Shown here: in pieces, positions 1 through 11,540 of the stretch
Position numbering within the stretch: position 1 is the first letter of the stretch
Layout of the letters: the number at the start of each line of letters is the position of its first letter
Source: Harmothoe impar
Lineage: Eukaryota > Annelida > Polychaeta > Phyllodocida > Polynoidae
Assembly (NCBI GenBank): GCA_947462335.1
Contig: OX381707.1
Location: 79,694,610-79,758,609 of the forward strand
Direction of reading: 5' to 3'
DNA: 64,000 bases
The notes under the pieces: model-generated
Database searches by the model: none
What the model was told of the DNA's origin: nothing
What the model saw: only the letters and a program-made list of their open reading frames with translations
Position numbers and translations under genes: made by a program

Positions 1-3000
1 CAAGATAATTTACGATGTTTTTGCAGCTGAGGATATTGTTGATGTAGCATTATTGATAGACTTGTGACCAAAACGAGGATATGTATGCCATTTTGCTGAT
101 AATGTTGAAGGACATTTCCAACTTAATGTTTTTGCCCAGATTGCCCTGGTAAGCCAAAAATACAGTGGTCCTGAAACTAGGTGATGGAACATAGACACAT
201 GTTAGACGTAGAGACTGCCCAGACAAATCCTAGCAGGGTACAAGGAGTGGATGTCTGGCATTTATCTGGAGCATATTCCTGCATGATGAGGGATGGTAGA
301 TGCATGAAGGGGTTAGTAAGGACTAGAAGATGGAGTGAGATGGATGAGGTGGATCAGGGCTTCTCATGGTTCATCAGGAGGTGGCTGAGGAGGCCTGAGC
401 TGCTCCTCCCTGAGCTGCTCCATTAGCAGATCCAGCAGTTATTTATCCAGAATAGGTCCATGATGAGGCACTGTTACCTGGGGTAGGTGGTTGTTTGCCA
501 TCGAGGGCAGAGGGCAAGTTTAAAGTGAGATGAGACTCTACTGATTACTATAGATTTATAGGAGAGCGTACTCCAGCAATGATATACAAGCGAGGTATCA
601 CAAGGGACAGGACAGCCTAAAGAGAAGTATTTAGTCCTCTTCTGAACTAGAAGAAGGTGGTCATGAGAACTAGCAGATATCCCACATCAAAGGATGGTAA
701 TGGCTAGAGATGGTTAGTTTGATGATGATTACAGACATGTCCCAACAGCTCTCAGTGTAGGGAATGTATAGCTACATGGTGTGTCAGAGAGGTGTTAGTT
801 AACCTGTTAATCATGTCAGACAACACATTTTGTGTTCTGAAAGCAGAGCCGGCCCAAAAGGTTTATATGAATATTTATACTTGAACCAGAGTTGAGCGGT
901 AAGACACAGCATTACATATCTTAATTACATTGCATGCTGTCATATAGCCAAGGTTTAAGTTGGTTGGATTCAGCAGCTGCCAGTCTGTCATTGTTATCTT
1001 GACATACACTCATGTCCTTGTGGGTCATGCTTTACATATATGTTAAGGTAGTTCTATGAAAGATAGATTTCTGTCTAGTGCAGCTGCCGACAGTCCGTGT
1101 AAGAAGATATCACTTACATGAAGTGGTGGTGAGCTGCTGTCATGGGTGCAAGAGGTTAATAAATAAACCCAAAAGTCTGGTGTTGCTGAATAGAGTGGCC
1201 ACATGGTACAGCCTGAATGCTTCTATATAGATCTAAATACAGAATTGAGTATCTTAGTATATTGTATAAGACAACTACCATTTATATAGGGCATCTGGTA
1301 TTTAATTAACCTACTTGTCATTCATATTAGACAAGGCGCCATTGTCCCATATTGAGGTTGAACAATACAGCAGTAAAGTGGCACTGTTAATACTTCTCAT
1401 ATCCTCTGTAACCAATGTTTAAGCCTAGATGACTCTGGAAATTGTCTAACCTCAGATAACAGATAAAGACTGATAACAGTTGATGGTACTTAATTTTACC
1501 CGGCACTGAAGCTAATGTAATGTTGGACAGGGAGATACAGTCAGGGATTTAGGATAAAGAATTTGCTGATATACTGCCAGTAATAAGAGCCCATCTTTCA
1601 ACAAGCTTTCCACAAGGGTTTATAAATCACTAAACCTTTCTTATAAAGAACAACACGTTACAAGGTTTCAAAAAGATATCACAATCTGAATAAGAACTGT
1701 TTCTGAGTTGAGTAACACTCCCAGGTACAGTGATCTTATGGCAGAGGCTGGGCTATGAGGGTCATTCATCAACTGATGATGTGCTGATAGACTGGAGACT
1801 AAGGCCAGCCCAGAGGCAATAAGTAATAATATAGTATATTCTCACGTACTTCCTGCATCTCTTATATAACCCGTTCCCACAGCGAGATTCACATAACCTG
1901 TTTTTGCCATAAAAAAGTTACTTTAGCACTGTTTTATAAAAATAATGGTTCTTGTATAACCAGCATCCGGTAAGGGCATGTTTGACATTAATTTTGTTTT
2001 GGGTTTGGTTTATGTACAACTCACTCTTAGAATGCTGCAATTTATGGTAAATGAAAAGAAAAATTAAACAGTGAAGAGCATTTGTGAGAAATAGCTAAAT
2101 TGAAGAAACTCCATGAAATAGTTTGGCACATAACTGAAGTAGGAATGTAAGGAATGCATTGAAATCTATTCTACTTTGTTGCATCTCAAAAACGTCCACC
2201 TCTGTAGCACTGAGCAGTTATTCATTAAGTGGCCCCTCACTAAGATGTAGATGTTGTGTCAGTTTCTTTTTTTTTTCAACATAGCCTGGATGCACTGAGC
2301 CTGCAGGATTATCAGGGACTGCAGTATATTGCTACTAGTCTTAGAGATAGTGTTAGTCTCCCCTCCCCAGCAGTTATTCATTGGGAGGCTCTGGTATTTA
2401 TTGTTTGTTTAGATACAACCTAGTTGCTACTCTAAGCATACTTACAAACCAGTTCATATTCATTATTTTTCTTTTCAAAGCTACCCAATTATAATTCAGA
2501 ATTTGAGGTCATTAGTGTTGTAAGAATATGTAGAAAACTGTAATGCGGTTTGCAAGAAAGAAACAAAAAGAGAAGAAGTAGGATAGGAGAGGCAAAGAAG
2601 CACTAGTAGAGAAATGCAGGTTGTACCATGACTGTAAACTAGGACATGTTGTAGTGGGTTTGGCTGCCTTCTTCTGCTATGCTGCAGATGTGCAAAGTTG
2701 AGTGATAAGATGGGGGCAAGGGGTGAAACTGGTATGTAAAAAGTGTTAGAAAGGGAGGAAACTTATGTGCTGAGGTTGTGAATCGTGAGTTAATATATGA
2801 CTAGGAGAAACCCAGACACAACACAACAGAGGATGGTAACAGGTACATGACATTACCAGGTTAAGGATGATTACAGGCACTCTATGTGTTGAAAGGATAA
2901 AGGGGTAGGGAGTATTAAAGCATATCTTATTATGTCCCTTATTTCTAACTTAAAGGATGCATATTAATCTTCAAGATTAACCTACTACCACTGCATGAAT

Positions 3001-4368
3001 GTTGGCATTTAAGCAACAATTGCACTACTTTAAGTGACACACTTAACATATTCACAATGACAGTTAGCATAAATATCTCTGAATACCTGATGCTCTATTT
3101 ACCTACTTGTCATGCAGATCATACAGTGTGTGGCTGTCCCATATCTAGCCATAGTGATGAAATTGTATTGCATAGTATACTCTGCGGTAAATCGATTCAA
3201 GAGTTGTTGCTTTCATACAGGTTAAATATTCTCACCAAATGTGCTGGATTCATTTACTGTTGTTTATTGCATTCAGTAGCGGCTTACACAGTTTCCCTGC
3301 AGACACAACAAGTTGGCCACATTACAAGGGGCTAGCGCTATTATGACCCACCTACCTATAAACAATCATCATTAAGAAGTGTGGTCCCTGGCATAAAGCT
3401 GTGAAAAGGGGACATAAAATGCCAGCAATTTCCCTTTGGCTTCAGAAATGAGGAAGAAGGGAATTGCCAAAATAGTCAGGAGTCATGTTTGTTTATGCTT
3501 AGGTAATTGAAAGCTGTGACAAGCATGAATATAGTATGAATATTGGTTAGTTATGCACTGCGTTAACCTTGGCATTCAAATAACATTTACTTGCTTTAAG
3601 TCACTAGTTCAGTGACATAACGTTCACTGAAAGGTAAAATACTTATAAGATTCTATGAACACAACTGGGATATGAGACATGGTAAAGCTAAAAGGTGCAA
3701 ACCATGCATAAAAGATGGAATAGACAGACCATATCTCATGCTGACCAAAATCAAGGTAAATACCTCATAGACTATATGCTTTTTCAACCTGTAGTCTGTA
3801 TAACTGGCCACTTGGCATGTGTCTAAAGTAAGTATACAATAAGACCTGCTGTCATTAGGCCACCTGCAATACCACAGATGCCCAGCAGAACAACAACAAA
3901 AACTACATCTTGAAAAAATATTACTATGAATGGAAGGATCAAATATGCCATGAGTAATGTAAGCTGTAGAAGATACCAATAGAACTGAGTCAGTTGTTTT
4001 CTGAGGGGTGCCGTATGTCCGGTTTAAAAGGCTATTCACATTTATCAATCTTTGCTACTGCCCTGGTTAAAAGCTTTGCTCACAAATAGCACATCCAGAT
4101 CTTAAGATCCATAAGAAGCAATGTGTTGCGTTATGGCACGCTTTGGGGCTTTGTTAAAAACCAGAAAATGTCAGGATGTGTCTAATTAGATGCTGGCAGA
4201 TCACAGTGCAGGGAGTTCATTTTTAACAATGTACCAATCAAGCATAGGGGAGTTACTCACCAGGCTGCATTGGTGAATCATGATGACAATTGTAATATTT
4301 TTGCAACATCCAGTTCTTGTTGGGCTAACACAAGTGAGCTTATCCCAGGTCAATTGTAGAAATCCTGT
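1..4368. repeat. Large tandem unit, copy A (partial)
   Basis: This gene-free stretch is collinear with parts of copies C (about 13360-19363) and D (about 25590-28689 and 47010-49710). Shared landmarks include the block near 40 (TTGTTGATGTAGCATTATTG), the block near 380 (AGGTGGCTGAGGAGGCCTGA), the block near 1790 (GACTGGAGAC), the block near 3105 (CTACTTGTCATGCAGATCAT) and the block near 4270. Only short open frames occur, none conserved as protein in the sister copies, so I see no gene. The copy ends abruptly at about 4368, where the retroelement fragment starts. In copies C and D the unit continues there with TGTATGTATAAAGGATACAT. Confidence 0.85.
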
Positions 4369-5445
4369 TGGCAACTTGTGTGGGCGGACAGAGCCCAACA
4401 CACTACCCTTTATTATGTGATTGTTGATTGATTTACCAAAAGAGTAGTCAGTTATTATGCGCCTCTTCCCCGGTTCTGATTTGGGCCTAGACATCATTGG
4501 GGAAACATGGTTCCATTCAACAAATGGGTGAGAATCAAATGGGCCGAGGAGGTAATCGTGGGTTAGACCCTTGTTGATGTAGCTGTTCATGTGACTGCTA
4601 TAGTTAGTGGCCGAGGGGTGATTTTTAACGTCGGGCTGGTCTGAGACCGGGCCTTGGTAACCCGCTGGGAATCCATATTTTATGAAACCCAGGAGTTCCT
4701 TGTCTGACTCAGATTGTGAGAGGTAACTTTCCCATGCTTCAGTATTGAGTGGGGAGCGGACCGGGCATTTTACACCGAGGGCATTGGGGACGCCTGAGTT
4801 CTTGACTTTTGTGTACGTCAAGCCGGCGTCAGTGTGAGCTAGCTGTTGGCCCGGATTGGGCCAGTTTGCCTGCCTGTGTGCTTTCAGTGCAATGGGGTGA
4901 ATAGGACTGTCAGACACTGGGTCCTCCATGCCTATTTCCACTGGTGATGCTACATCTGATTCAACTTCAAGTTCTACACTACAAACGTTATGTAACTGTC
5001 CTTGGTCATCAACTAGAGTGCCATTCAAAATCTGTTCTGCCTTAAATACATTTCCTGACTTATTAATGTGCCGACTGTCCTGCGTGACCTTGGCCTGTTG
5101 TACGACGTGGGGTTCTCGAGGAGCAAAGTCTACATCATTAAATTGCTTGGCCTGGTTGGCGTGGGCAGCTAGATCTATCCTACAATTGGTTTGAACAGAC
5201 TGACCTTCAACTTGAATAGCACGCTCTAGTTTCCCTGGTTCTGGTTGGTGTTGTTGTTCCGACCAGACTGGTTGTTGTTGTTGGGAGCGTTGTTGGCATT
5301 GTTGTTGTTGTTGCCGCTGTTGTTGCCGCCCCTGTTGCCTCGGTTGTTGTTGCCCTGGTTGCCACCGCCGCGACCTGTCCCACTGTTGGCGCCACCCTGG
5401 TTGTTGTTGTTGTTGCCCTGTGTCGCCTTCTGTTTGCGGAAACAT
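4369..5445 (-). pseudogene. pol N-terminal part of the DIRS/Ngaro-like retrotransposon
   Basis: The open frame on the minus strand overlaps the gag tail (5226-5445) in another phase. The overlap is Gln-rich here and Asn-rich in gag. The recognisable part lies at about 4400-4700: FPAGYQG, a spaced NHPSA, LLGPFDSHPF and EPGKRRIITDYSFGKSINN. This matches the start of DIRS-superfamily reverse transcriptase. The frame runs on past 4369 into unit sequence down to 4201, but that part is fortuitous. The catalytic YxDD, RNase H, methyltransferase-like and tyrosine recombinase regions are absent. Translation in life would have needed frameshifting or reinitiation from gag. Confidence 0.7.
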
Positions 5446-6608
5446 TGGGATGAAGGGTGAGAGTATGCCTGGTCATTAACAGCATGACAGTATTTACATA
5501 TGTGAGAGAGTTGAACTCTGCCTTCATCGTGTGACTCGCGATGCTGACATGAGCCCTTGTTGTATGCTGGACATGGGACAACAATGCCCGCCATGGAGCT
5601 GGCCGACTGGGCTGCGAATGACAGTTTGTAACGTTCACGTTGGATCTCAGATTATGCGCTCCAGCCAAAGAATTGCGCCTCTATTTTACTAAAGATACTG
5701 TTGGTCCAACGCCTGACGTTCCTCCAGTCCCTATCTGTAGTATCCTGTACCACCTCACGTAAGTGAGTTTCCATAAATGGCTTATCCTGTACTGGAATGT
5801 TGCCAAAGTCTAGCATGTTGAGGAAGGCTGTTACATATTCTGCAAAAGTCATAGTGAGTTGCGCATCAAGTTTGTCCTTCTCGTGGACAAGTCCCTCTCT
5901 GTGGAGGAACATGCATGGTTTAAGTATGGAGACCTTACCATTTGCTGGAGGAGGCGGGGGAATGGCTGTGGCGGCCATCTGTGCTGCCACCTGGTGTTGG
6001 ACGTGAGGGGCGGCGATGAGTTGTTGCGGTCTGGGCAGCCCTTGTTGCAGTTGTTGCGCGAAGTGCGGTGCAGGGTTGGCGGGTGCTGGAGGAGGCGGCG
6101 AAGGCGGCCTGGAGGCATGTCCTCCCCATGTGGGAGGCGGTAGAGAGTAGTCGAGACCGGCCTGGTCTGTGACGCGCCGGTATGGAGGAGGTGTCCGGAG
6201 TACCGGTGCTGCCGGCTGTCGTCGGGCGGCGCCATCTTGAATCTGAGGACGAACAGGAGAGGGATTAGGGGACTGCCGAGCACTAATCTCGTTAATCCTA
6301 TCAAGAATGGTAGCAAGGGTTTGTGTATTGTTAGATACATCTTGAGCTAGCTCCTTCATTGTAGGCTTTGCTTTAGGCTGCTTAGTGTGAGGGGGAGCCT
6401 GTACTGGCTCATCGCCCTCGGTGACAGCGGCCGTAGCGGCGGCGGCGGCGGCCGGAGTAACGACCGGGGCCGGAGAATTAGGCAAAGTTTGCTCACCTCT
6501 GACGGCCGGGTTGTCAGTGACACCCCGGCCGCCTTCCCTGTTGTCTCTGGTTGCGCGCCTGAGGTTAGCTGACCTCTTAGGCGTCTTCTTGGTCTTGCCG
6601 CGAGCCAT
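5226..6608 (-). pseudogene. gag of the DIRS/Ngaro-like retrotransposon, with an in-frame stop
   Basis: The likely start is the ATG at 6608 (MARGKTKKTPKRS), a basic N-terminus. The frame is also open 59 codons upstream. A proline/alanine-rich middle is followed by a helical part ending in FFGWSA and a TAA at 5654-5652. The same frame then continues at once to 5226 without shift. That second part has a cysteine/histidine cluster (CPAYNKGSCQH ... HICKYC), typical of gag in DIRS/Ngaro elements, followed by an asparagine/glycine-rich tail. The single TAA is the only break seen, so this was probably one protein of about 460 aa. The pol frame overlaps its 3' end. Family call comes from motif recognition only. 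Confidence 0.7.
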
Positions 6609-6847
6609 TTTGTAAAATGCAAATCTAAAAGTGCCGGTTGACGTGCCGCTGTGTAGCGAGCGCGCAGAATGAACGTGTGGCTGACGGTGTGTGTCTGCGG
6701 ATTGGGGATTGAAGGCGGGAGCGGAGAGAGGTAGGACGGTGGGTGAGTCCATTGTAGAGGGGTGTGAGGTTGTGGAGGAGCGCACTATTAGGAGGGGTGT
6801 TTTGGGCGGATAACAGGAGGGTTCCCGCCGAGGCAGGGCGGGTGAGT

Positions 6848-9800
6848 GTCATACAGTCACTATGCCACTATCCCATATCTAGAGGTAATACCTAGGTGCT
6901 GTAGCTTATCATGCTTATTAAACACTCTACATTCCCAACCTTACCTCTCAGTGGGCTGTTTTACAACCAGCGCTTGAAAAGGGACTAGGGAATGGTTAGA
7001 AAGTGGCCAGAATAGATTTGAACAGACCATAGGCAAAGGAGCACTTCTAATATGGTACTGTATGTTGGTCTTAGAATGAATAGATGTCCATCGCTTTATT
7101 ATTACATAATCTTCCATTTACGATGCTTACATTAAGCACATCTGATTCCCAACCTCACCCCTATCATTAATCAGTTAACAAGGAAGGAATATTTAGCTGT
7201 GATTGGTTGAGCCACCTTCAATGGGTGAAGTGTGAGATAAAGTTTTAGCAGAAGGTGAATCATGTTGTGATTGGTTGTTCTCACACAGCTCAAAAGACCC
7301 TGACATTGAGCCAGAGTCAGTTGTGATGCTGTCTAGACAGCCAGGATCAGTTTACTCTGATACTCTGCAGACACGCCAACAGCTCGGCCAATTTACAAGA
7401 TGACAGCTACTGAGACTACACCCTGCCACCATAGCTCCATCATAAAGCAGGTGATCTCAGTCTTAAATATGTGAATATCTTGTTAAAGGGGAGTAAACTC
7501 TGGTTGAGTGCCCACCATTAACTTTTGGTTTAGCCACCCCGTTGGGTCTTAAAAGGGGAACAACCAAATGTCCATGTGTCATGCTTGTAGCCTATATTGA
7601 TGTTTTTGACCAGACTAGGGTCAGTAATCACCAGTAAAGGGTCTCTCTGATGGCTATAGATATGGTTCAAAGACACCTTCAATGGTGTATAGTAACAGTA
7701 GCTGTTGTTCCCCAGTGTTTCCTATTTGCCTTATATTTTGCATTTATCATGATTACCTTACAAAGGTAACACAGCTATATTATTTCCAACTTTGTGTCCA
7801 TAAACTTCTTCAATCTCTTTTTTCCCTAAAAATCATACGTATATTATTTCTGTTGCAACCACATCCTTATGTCATTTTCTACAGCTCTTAGAGGCACCCA
7901 TGTGGCTTCAGCTTCCGGTCTGTCACCATCATGAAGCTTGATAAATGTGGCTGTGTATCTCCTACCAGATTACAGAGCCTGGTAGTAGGGCTTCATGTGG
8001 TGAGATGATGTTTTGGGATCGGATAATACCATTAACTAATGCAACAGGCAGCTGACATGGCCAGCTAAGGCCATTGGCTTAACCTTTTATTCCAGTAGAA
8101 ATAAAACCAGTACCCACATATTATATGATCAATTATTGGAGTCATACACTTGGTGATCTCCCTTATGCCCTTTTAGAAAATTGTGCTGTCCCCTAAGGAC
8201 ATCTGTATGCACTAGAAACAGTCATTTGGTTGCTTATGGCACAACTACATTTTGAGCTTAACTTTCCAAGGACAAGGTGTATAATCTTAATATACTTGTG
8301 AAGCAAATTGGCCCTTAGATTTGGTTAAACTATGAATAGTTCATTGAAACATCATCAGAGACATTCATTCTATTGGATCTTTATTTTACATTTTTCTTAA
8401 CATTTTCACTAAGTACCATCTAATCCATCAGTCCATCAGTGGTAATTTACAAGCTATGCATGTAGACACGAGATGCTTAGGCAGGTGCCTGGTGGAGTTC
8501 CTATACACATACTTTATTAAGGACCTTATGTCAGTGGCGGCATTCATGTCCACCTCATACTCATCCATCACCGCTAGGACATATTTAATTTCCCATATAC
8601 ACTGTTTAGGTACTGCTGATAAGCTAGAGAGGATTCAGGTTATAGTGCATTGTGTTCCAGAATATCATGTTTTAAATCCAAATTATAACTTTATAACTAT
8701 ACTAACAGAACAAGATGTACTGCATTGCTTTTCCACTGTAGACATTGTGGGTGTGGTATCATTGATAAATTTGTGGTCAAAGCTAACAGGCCTATACATC
8801 TCATTTTGCTAAACATCTTGCAGGGAATATGAAACATGTTCAACATACCTAAAACTATTGAAACCAAATAACAACACACAGACACCTAAAAGAAGTGGAG
8901 GCTGACCAGACAATTCCTAGCAAGGTATAAGGTGAGGAGGTCTGGCATTTCCCTGCATGATAAGGTATGGTAGACGCATCAAGGGGTTAGTGAGGAGAAG
9001 AAGATGGAGTGAGATAGACAAGGTGGATCAGGGCTTCACATGGTTCATCAGGAGGTGGCTGAGGAGGCCTGAGCTGCTCCTCCATGAGCTGCTACCTGAG
9101 CATATCCAGCAGGCATTAATCCAGAACAGTCCCATAATGAGGCACTGTCACCTGGGGTAGATGGCTATTTATGATTACTGATTACTATAGGGCGTCCCGA
9201 GCTACTTTTTTAAATATTGAATTTTGAAGAATCAAAGTATTTTAATTTTTTTTCTGAAAATGAGAAAAAATGTGAAAATGTCCGTGATTTCTTTTAATAT
9301 CAACCATTATGCGCAGAAATGTAAAACATCACATGTGAAACACTTATATGTTCCCATTGACTGGAAAATAATTTTACAATTTTATGCAATGGCATTCTGG
9401 ATAAAAATATGGGGTTTCGGGAAAGAATACAAAGAAATCGTCATTATTTGTAGCCTTAGTGCCTAGAAATAGTATTCAGTATTAACAGAATTTTTTTAAA
9501 CTCTCTCAGAAAATAGTTCTGATCATTTGCCAACATATAGAAGTAATTTTGTAAGGGGGTCCCAGGCATGATTTTAGGGTTTTGGACCTTATGGACTAAA
9601 TCAAATGTATATGGCATTGCATGATGGGTGAAATGGCAGAAATCTATATATAAAATTGTCCTGATATATACCCTTGGTTATTTCAAGCAATATCATAGCA
9701 TCTATAGCGTTCTAGATATCTGCAATGTACTAGCTCATGTTTGAAAAAAAGAAATATTATCAGTTACCATTGAATCAAATATTCAAAGTATTGGATCCAT

Positions 9801-11540
9801 CCAATATATGTTATACAGGATTGGCTGTGGTATTGACGGAAGAACTCGCCAGGTGGCACCACTCTCACCACCTACCTGGGCCATCTGGCCCTTACCCCAG
9901 TCAGTGCCTCATGTCCACCGCCATGGGTGCCAGGACAGATTCAGTATTTTTATTTTTTTTTCCTAATATATACATTGACACTTTATTTGTTATTACTTGT
10001 CCCTTCTATACTCATCTCCTCCTAGTCAATATAGAATGCACAATTTTGCTTGAAATAATCGAAAAAACTTTAACACAGTTTAGGGTATGTATATATGTAT
10101 CTGGCTATGCAATATTAGCCCATTCTGATAGATTTTAGAATTTGGAGATATCAGAGGGTAGCGATCCACCTTAATAGCAAACTTTAGCTTGGATACCTGA
10201 GGCTGAGTGTTGGCATATATATGCTGTTCGCATATATGCAAACTCGCCCATTCTTATAACGGTCTTTCCAACTAATACAGAATAGCTCTAATGGTTAAAG
10301 GAGGCATTCGTTCCATTAGATTCTTCACAATATGTTAAATTTAGAAAACTCCAATTACTATCTTACCCCTTCTTGATATAGTGTCTTTTATAGGCGTAGT
10401 GTATAGATAGGGGAGATTTAGGTAGGTGTTTAGTGAAGGAAGTCTTAGCACGAATACCTTATTGAGGGCCATATCTCAGTGGCCGGATCCATTAGCACCT
10501 CATACTCATCCATCACCCAGTGATTCTCATCTACACAGGCATAGTAAGGACTGCATGGACATTCTTTGACTCCCTATACAACCGATCTCACAGTCACTAG
10601 TGCCTAACCAAGTTAGTCATGCTTTGACTCCCTGTATGACTGACAAAGGTTAGTTAATGTTTTCAGGTTGGTCACTTTAGTTTTCTCCATTTCAATAAGT
10701 CGTATGATGTAATGCCTCAGTCATTTTTGAATAGCACTTGGTCGTGCCTGACCAATGCCCCTATGACTTACCAGGGATAGCCACTTCATACTAAGGGCTA
10801 GGGTATTTAGATTTTATGTGTTGGAGGACAGAGACACATAGGTAGGATCAAGGGCCTAGAGTGTTCATCAGAAGGTGTGTCACATGATATGAGAGGTGGC
10901 TGATGAGGGCTGAGCTGCTCCTCAATGAGCAAGTCCCTAAGCAGATCCAGCAGGCATTTATCTAGAACAGGTCCACTATGTGGCACTGTCACCTGGGGTA
11001 GATGGTAAAGTTTAGACAGTTAATCAAGTATAACACAAAATGACAGGGTAGCATAGAGAGTGTAGGATATCTATCTGACAATAGGGTTCGTGAAGAGATA
11101 GAAGAAAGAAGGCATGCAAATTAGCAGACATAGTACACCAGGAGATGGTAAATTTAGGATAGTAGAAGGATTGAAGCCACTTTGTACCAACTCTATATAA
11201 AAGACCACTTATCAGGACCCTTACAATTTTTTTTTCTTTTGAAATTTGATTTGTCATCAGAAGCCTACAGTAATACATACTAGGTTGGAACAGATAGGTT
11301 CCTGATGTGCAGCTTCTGACACCAGCAGTCTGTTTAGAGGATATTGTGTACAGCAAGTGAATATATACAGAATATATAGCGTTAATGAGGGAATATCACA
11401 TGGTAATGAACAGAAACATCTCATATGTCCCCATATTAACCCATATCTAGCATAAGGCAGAGAATCAGGACAGGTTTATCATGTTACACAAACAGAAAGA
11501 ACACACATAAAACAAAGCACATATAAAAACAGCAAATAGA
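6848..11540. repeat. Large tandem unit, copy B (internally deleted)
   Basis: From about 6848 to 9190 the sequence follows the start of copy C (blocks near 6870, 7400, 7975, 8750 and 9052 match 11640, 12160, 12720, 13380 and 13710). From about 10171 to 11540 it follows the end of copy C (22465-23894), including the block at 11241 shared with 23597 and 58325. Everything between is missing and replaced by a foreign segment at about 9190-10170. No gene is seen. The ORF-like stretches at 7682-7891, 8456-8812 and 10807-11356 are not conserved as reading frames in the other copies. Confidence 0.8.
9190..10170. other. Non-unit segment inside copy B
   Basis: About 980 bp of very AT-rich DNA with no counterpart elsewhere in the window. 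It sits at the junction where copy B skips some 8.6 kb of unit sequence. Two modest plus-strand open frames (9224-9466 and 9737-10138) are AT-rich and lack recognisable motifs. I see no terminal repeats and no clear target-site duplication. It may be an element that caused the deletion or filler DNA from repair. Edges are approximate. Confidence 0.5.

Larger units (their letters stand above)
4369..6847 (-). mobile_element. DIRS/Ngaro-type tyrosine-recombinase retrotransposon, truncated
   Basis: A GC-richer block interrupts the AT-rich unit. Minus-strand frames encode a gag with a DIRS-type cysteine/histidine finger, then an overlapping pol frame ending inside the reverse transcriptase fingers. 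The RT active site, RNase H and tyrosine recombinase are missing. The left edge is sharp at 4368/4369. The right edge is about 6847, where unit sequence resumes. The flanking unit sequences are not adjacent in intact copies, so the insertion or a later deletion removed unit sequence. About 240 bp upstream of gag (6609-6847) is GC-rich non-coding leader or terminal-repeat remnant. DIRS and Ngaro cannot be separated on what remains. Confidence 0.75.

Noticed and set aside
9737..10138. 133-aa AT-rich frame as a gene
   Set aside because: Phe/Ile/Leu composition follows base composition. No motif or conserved copy.
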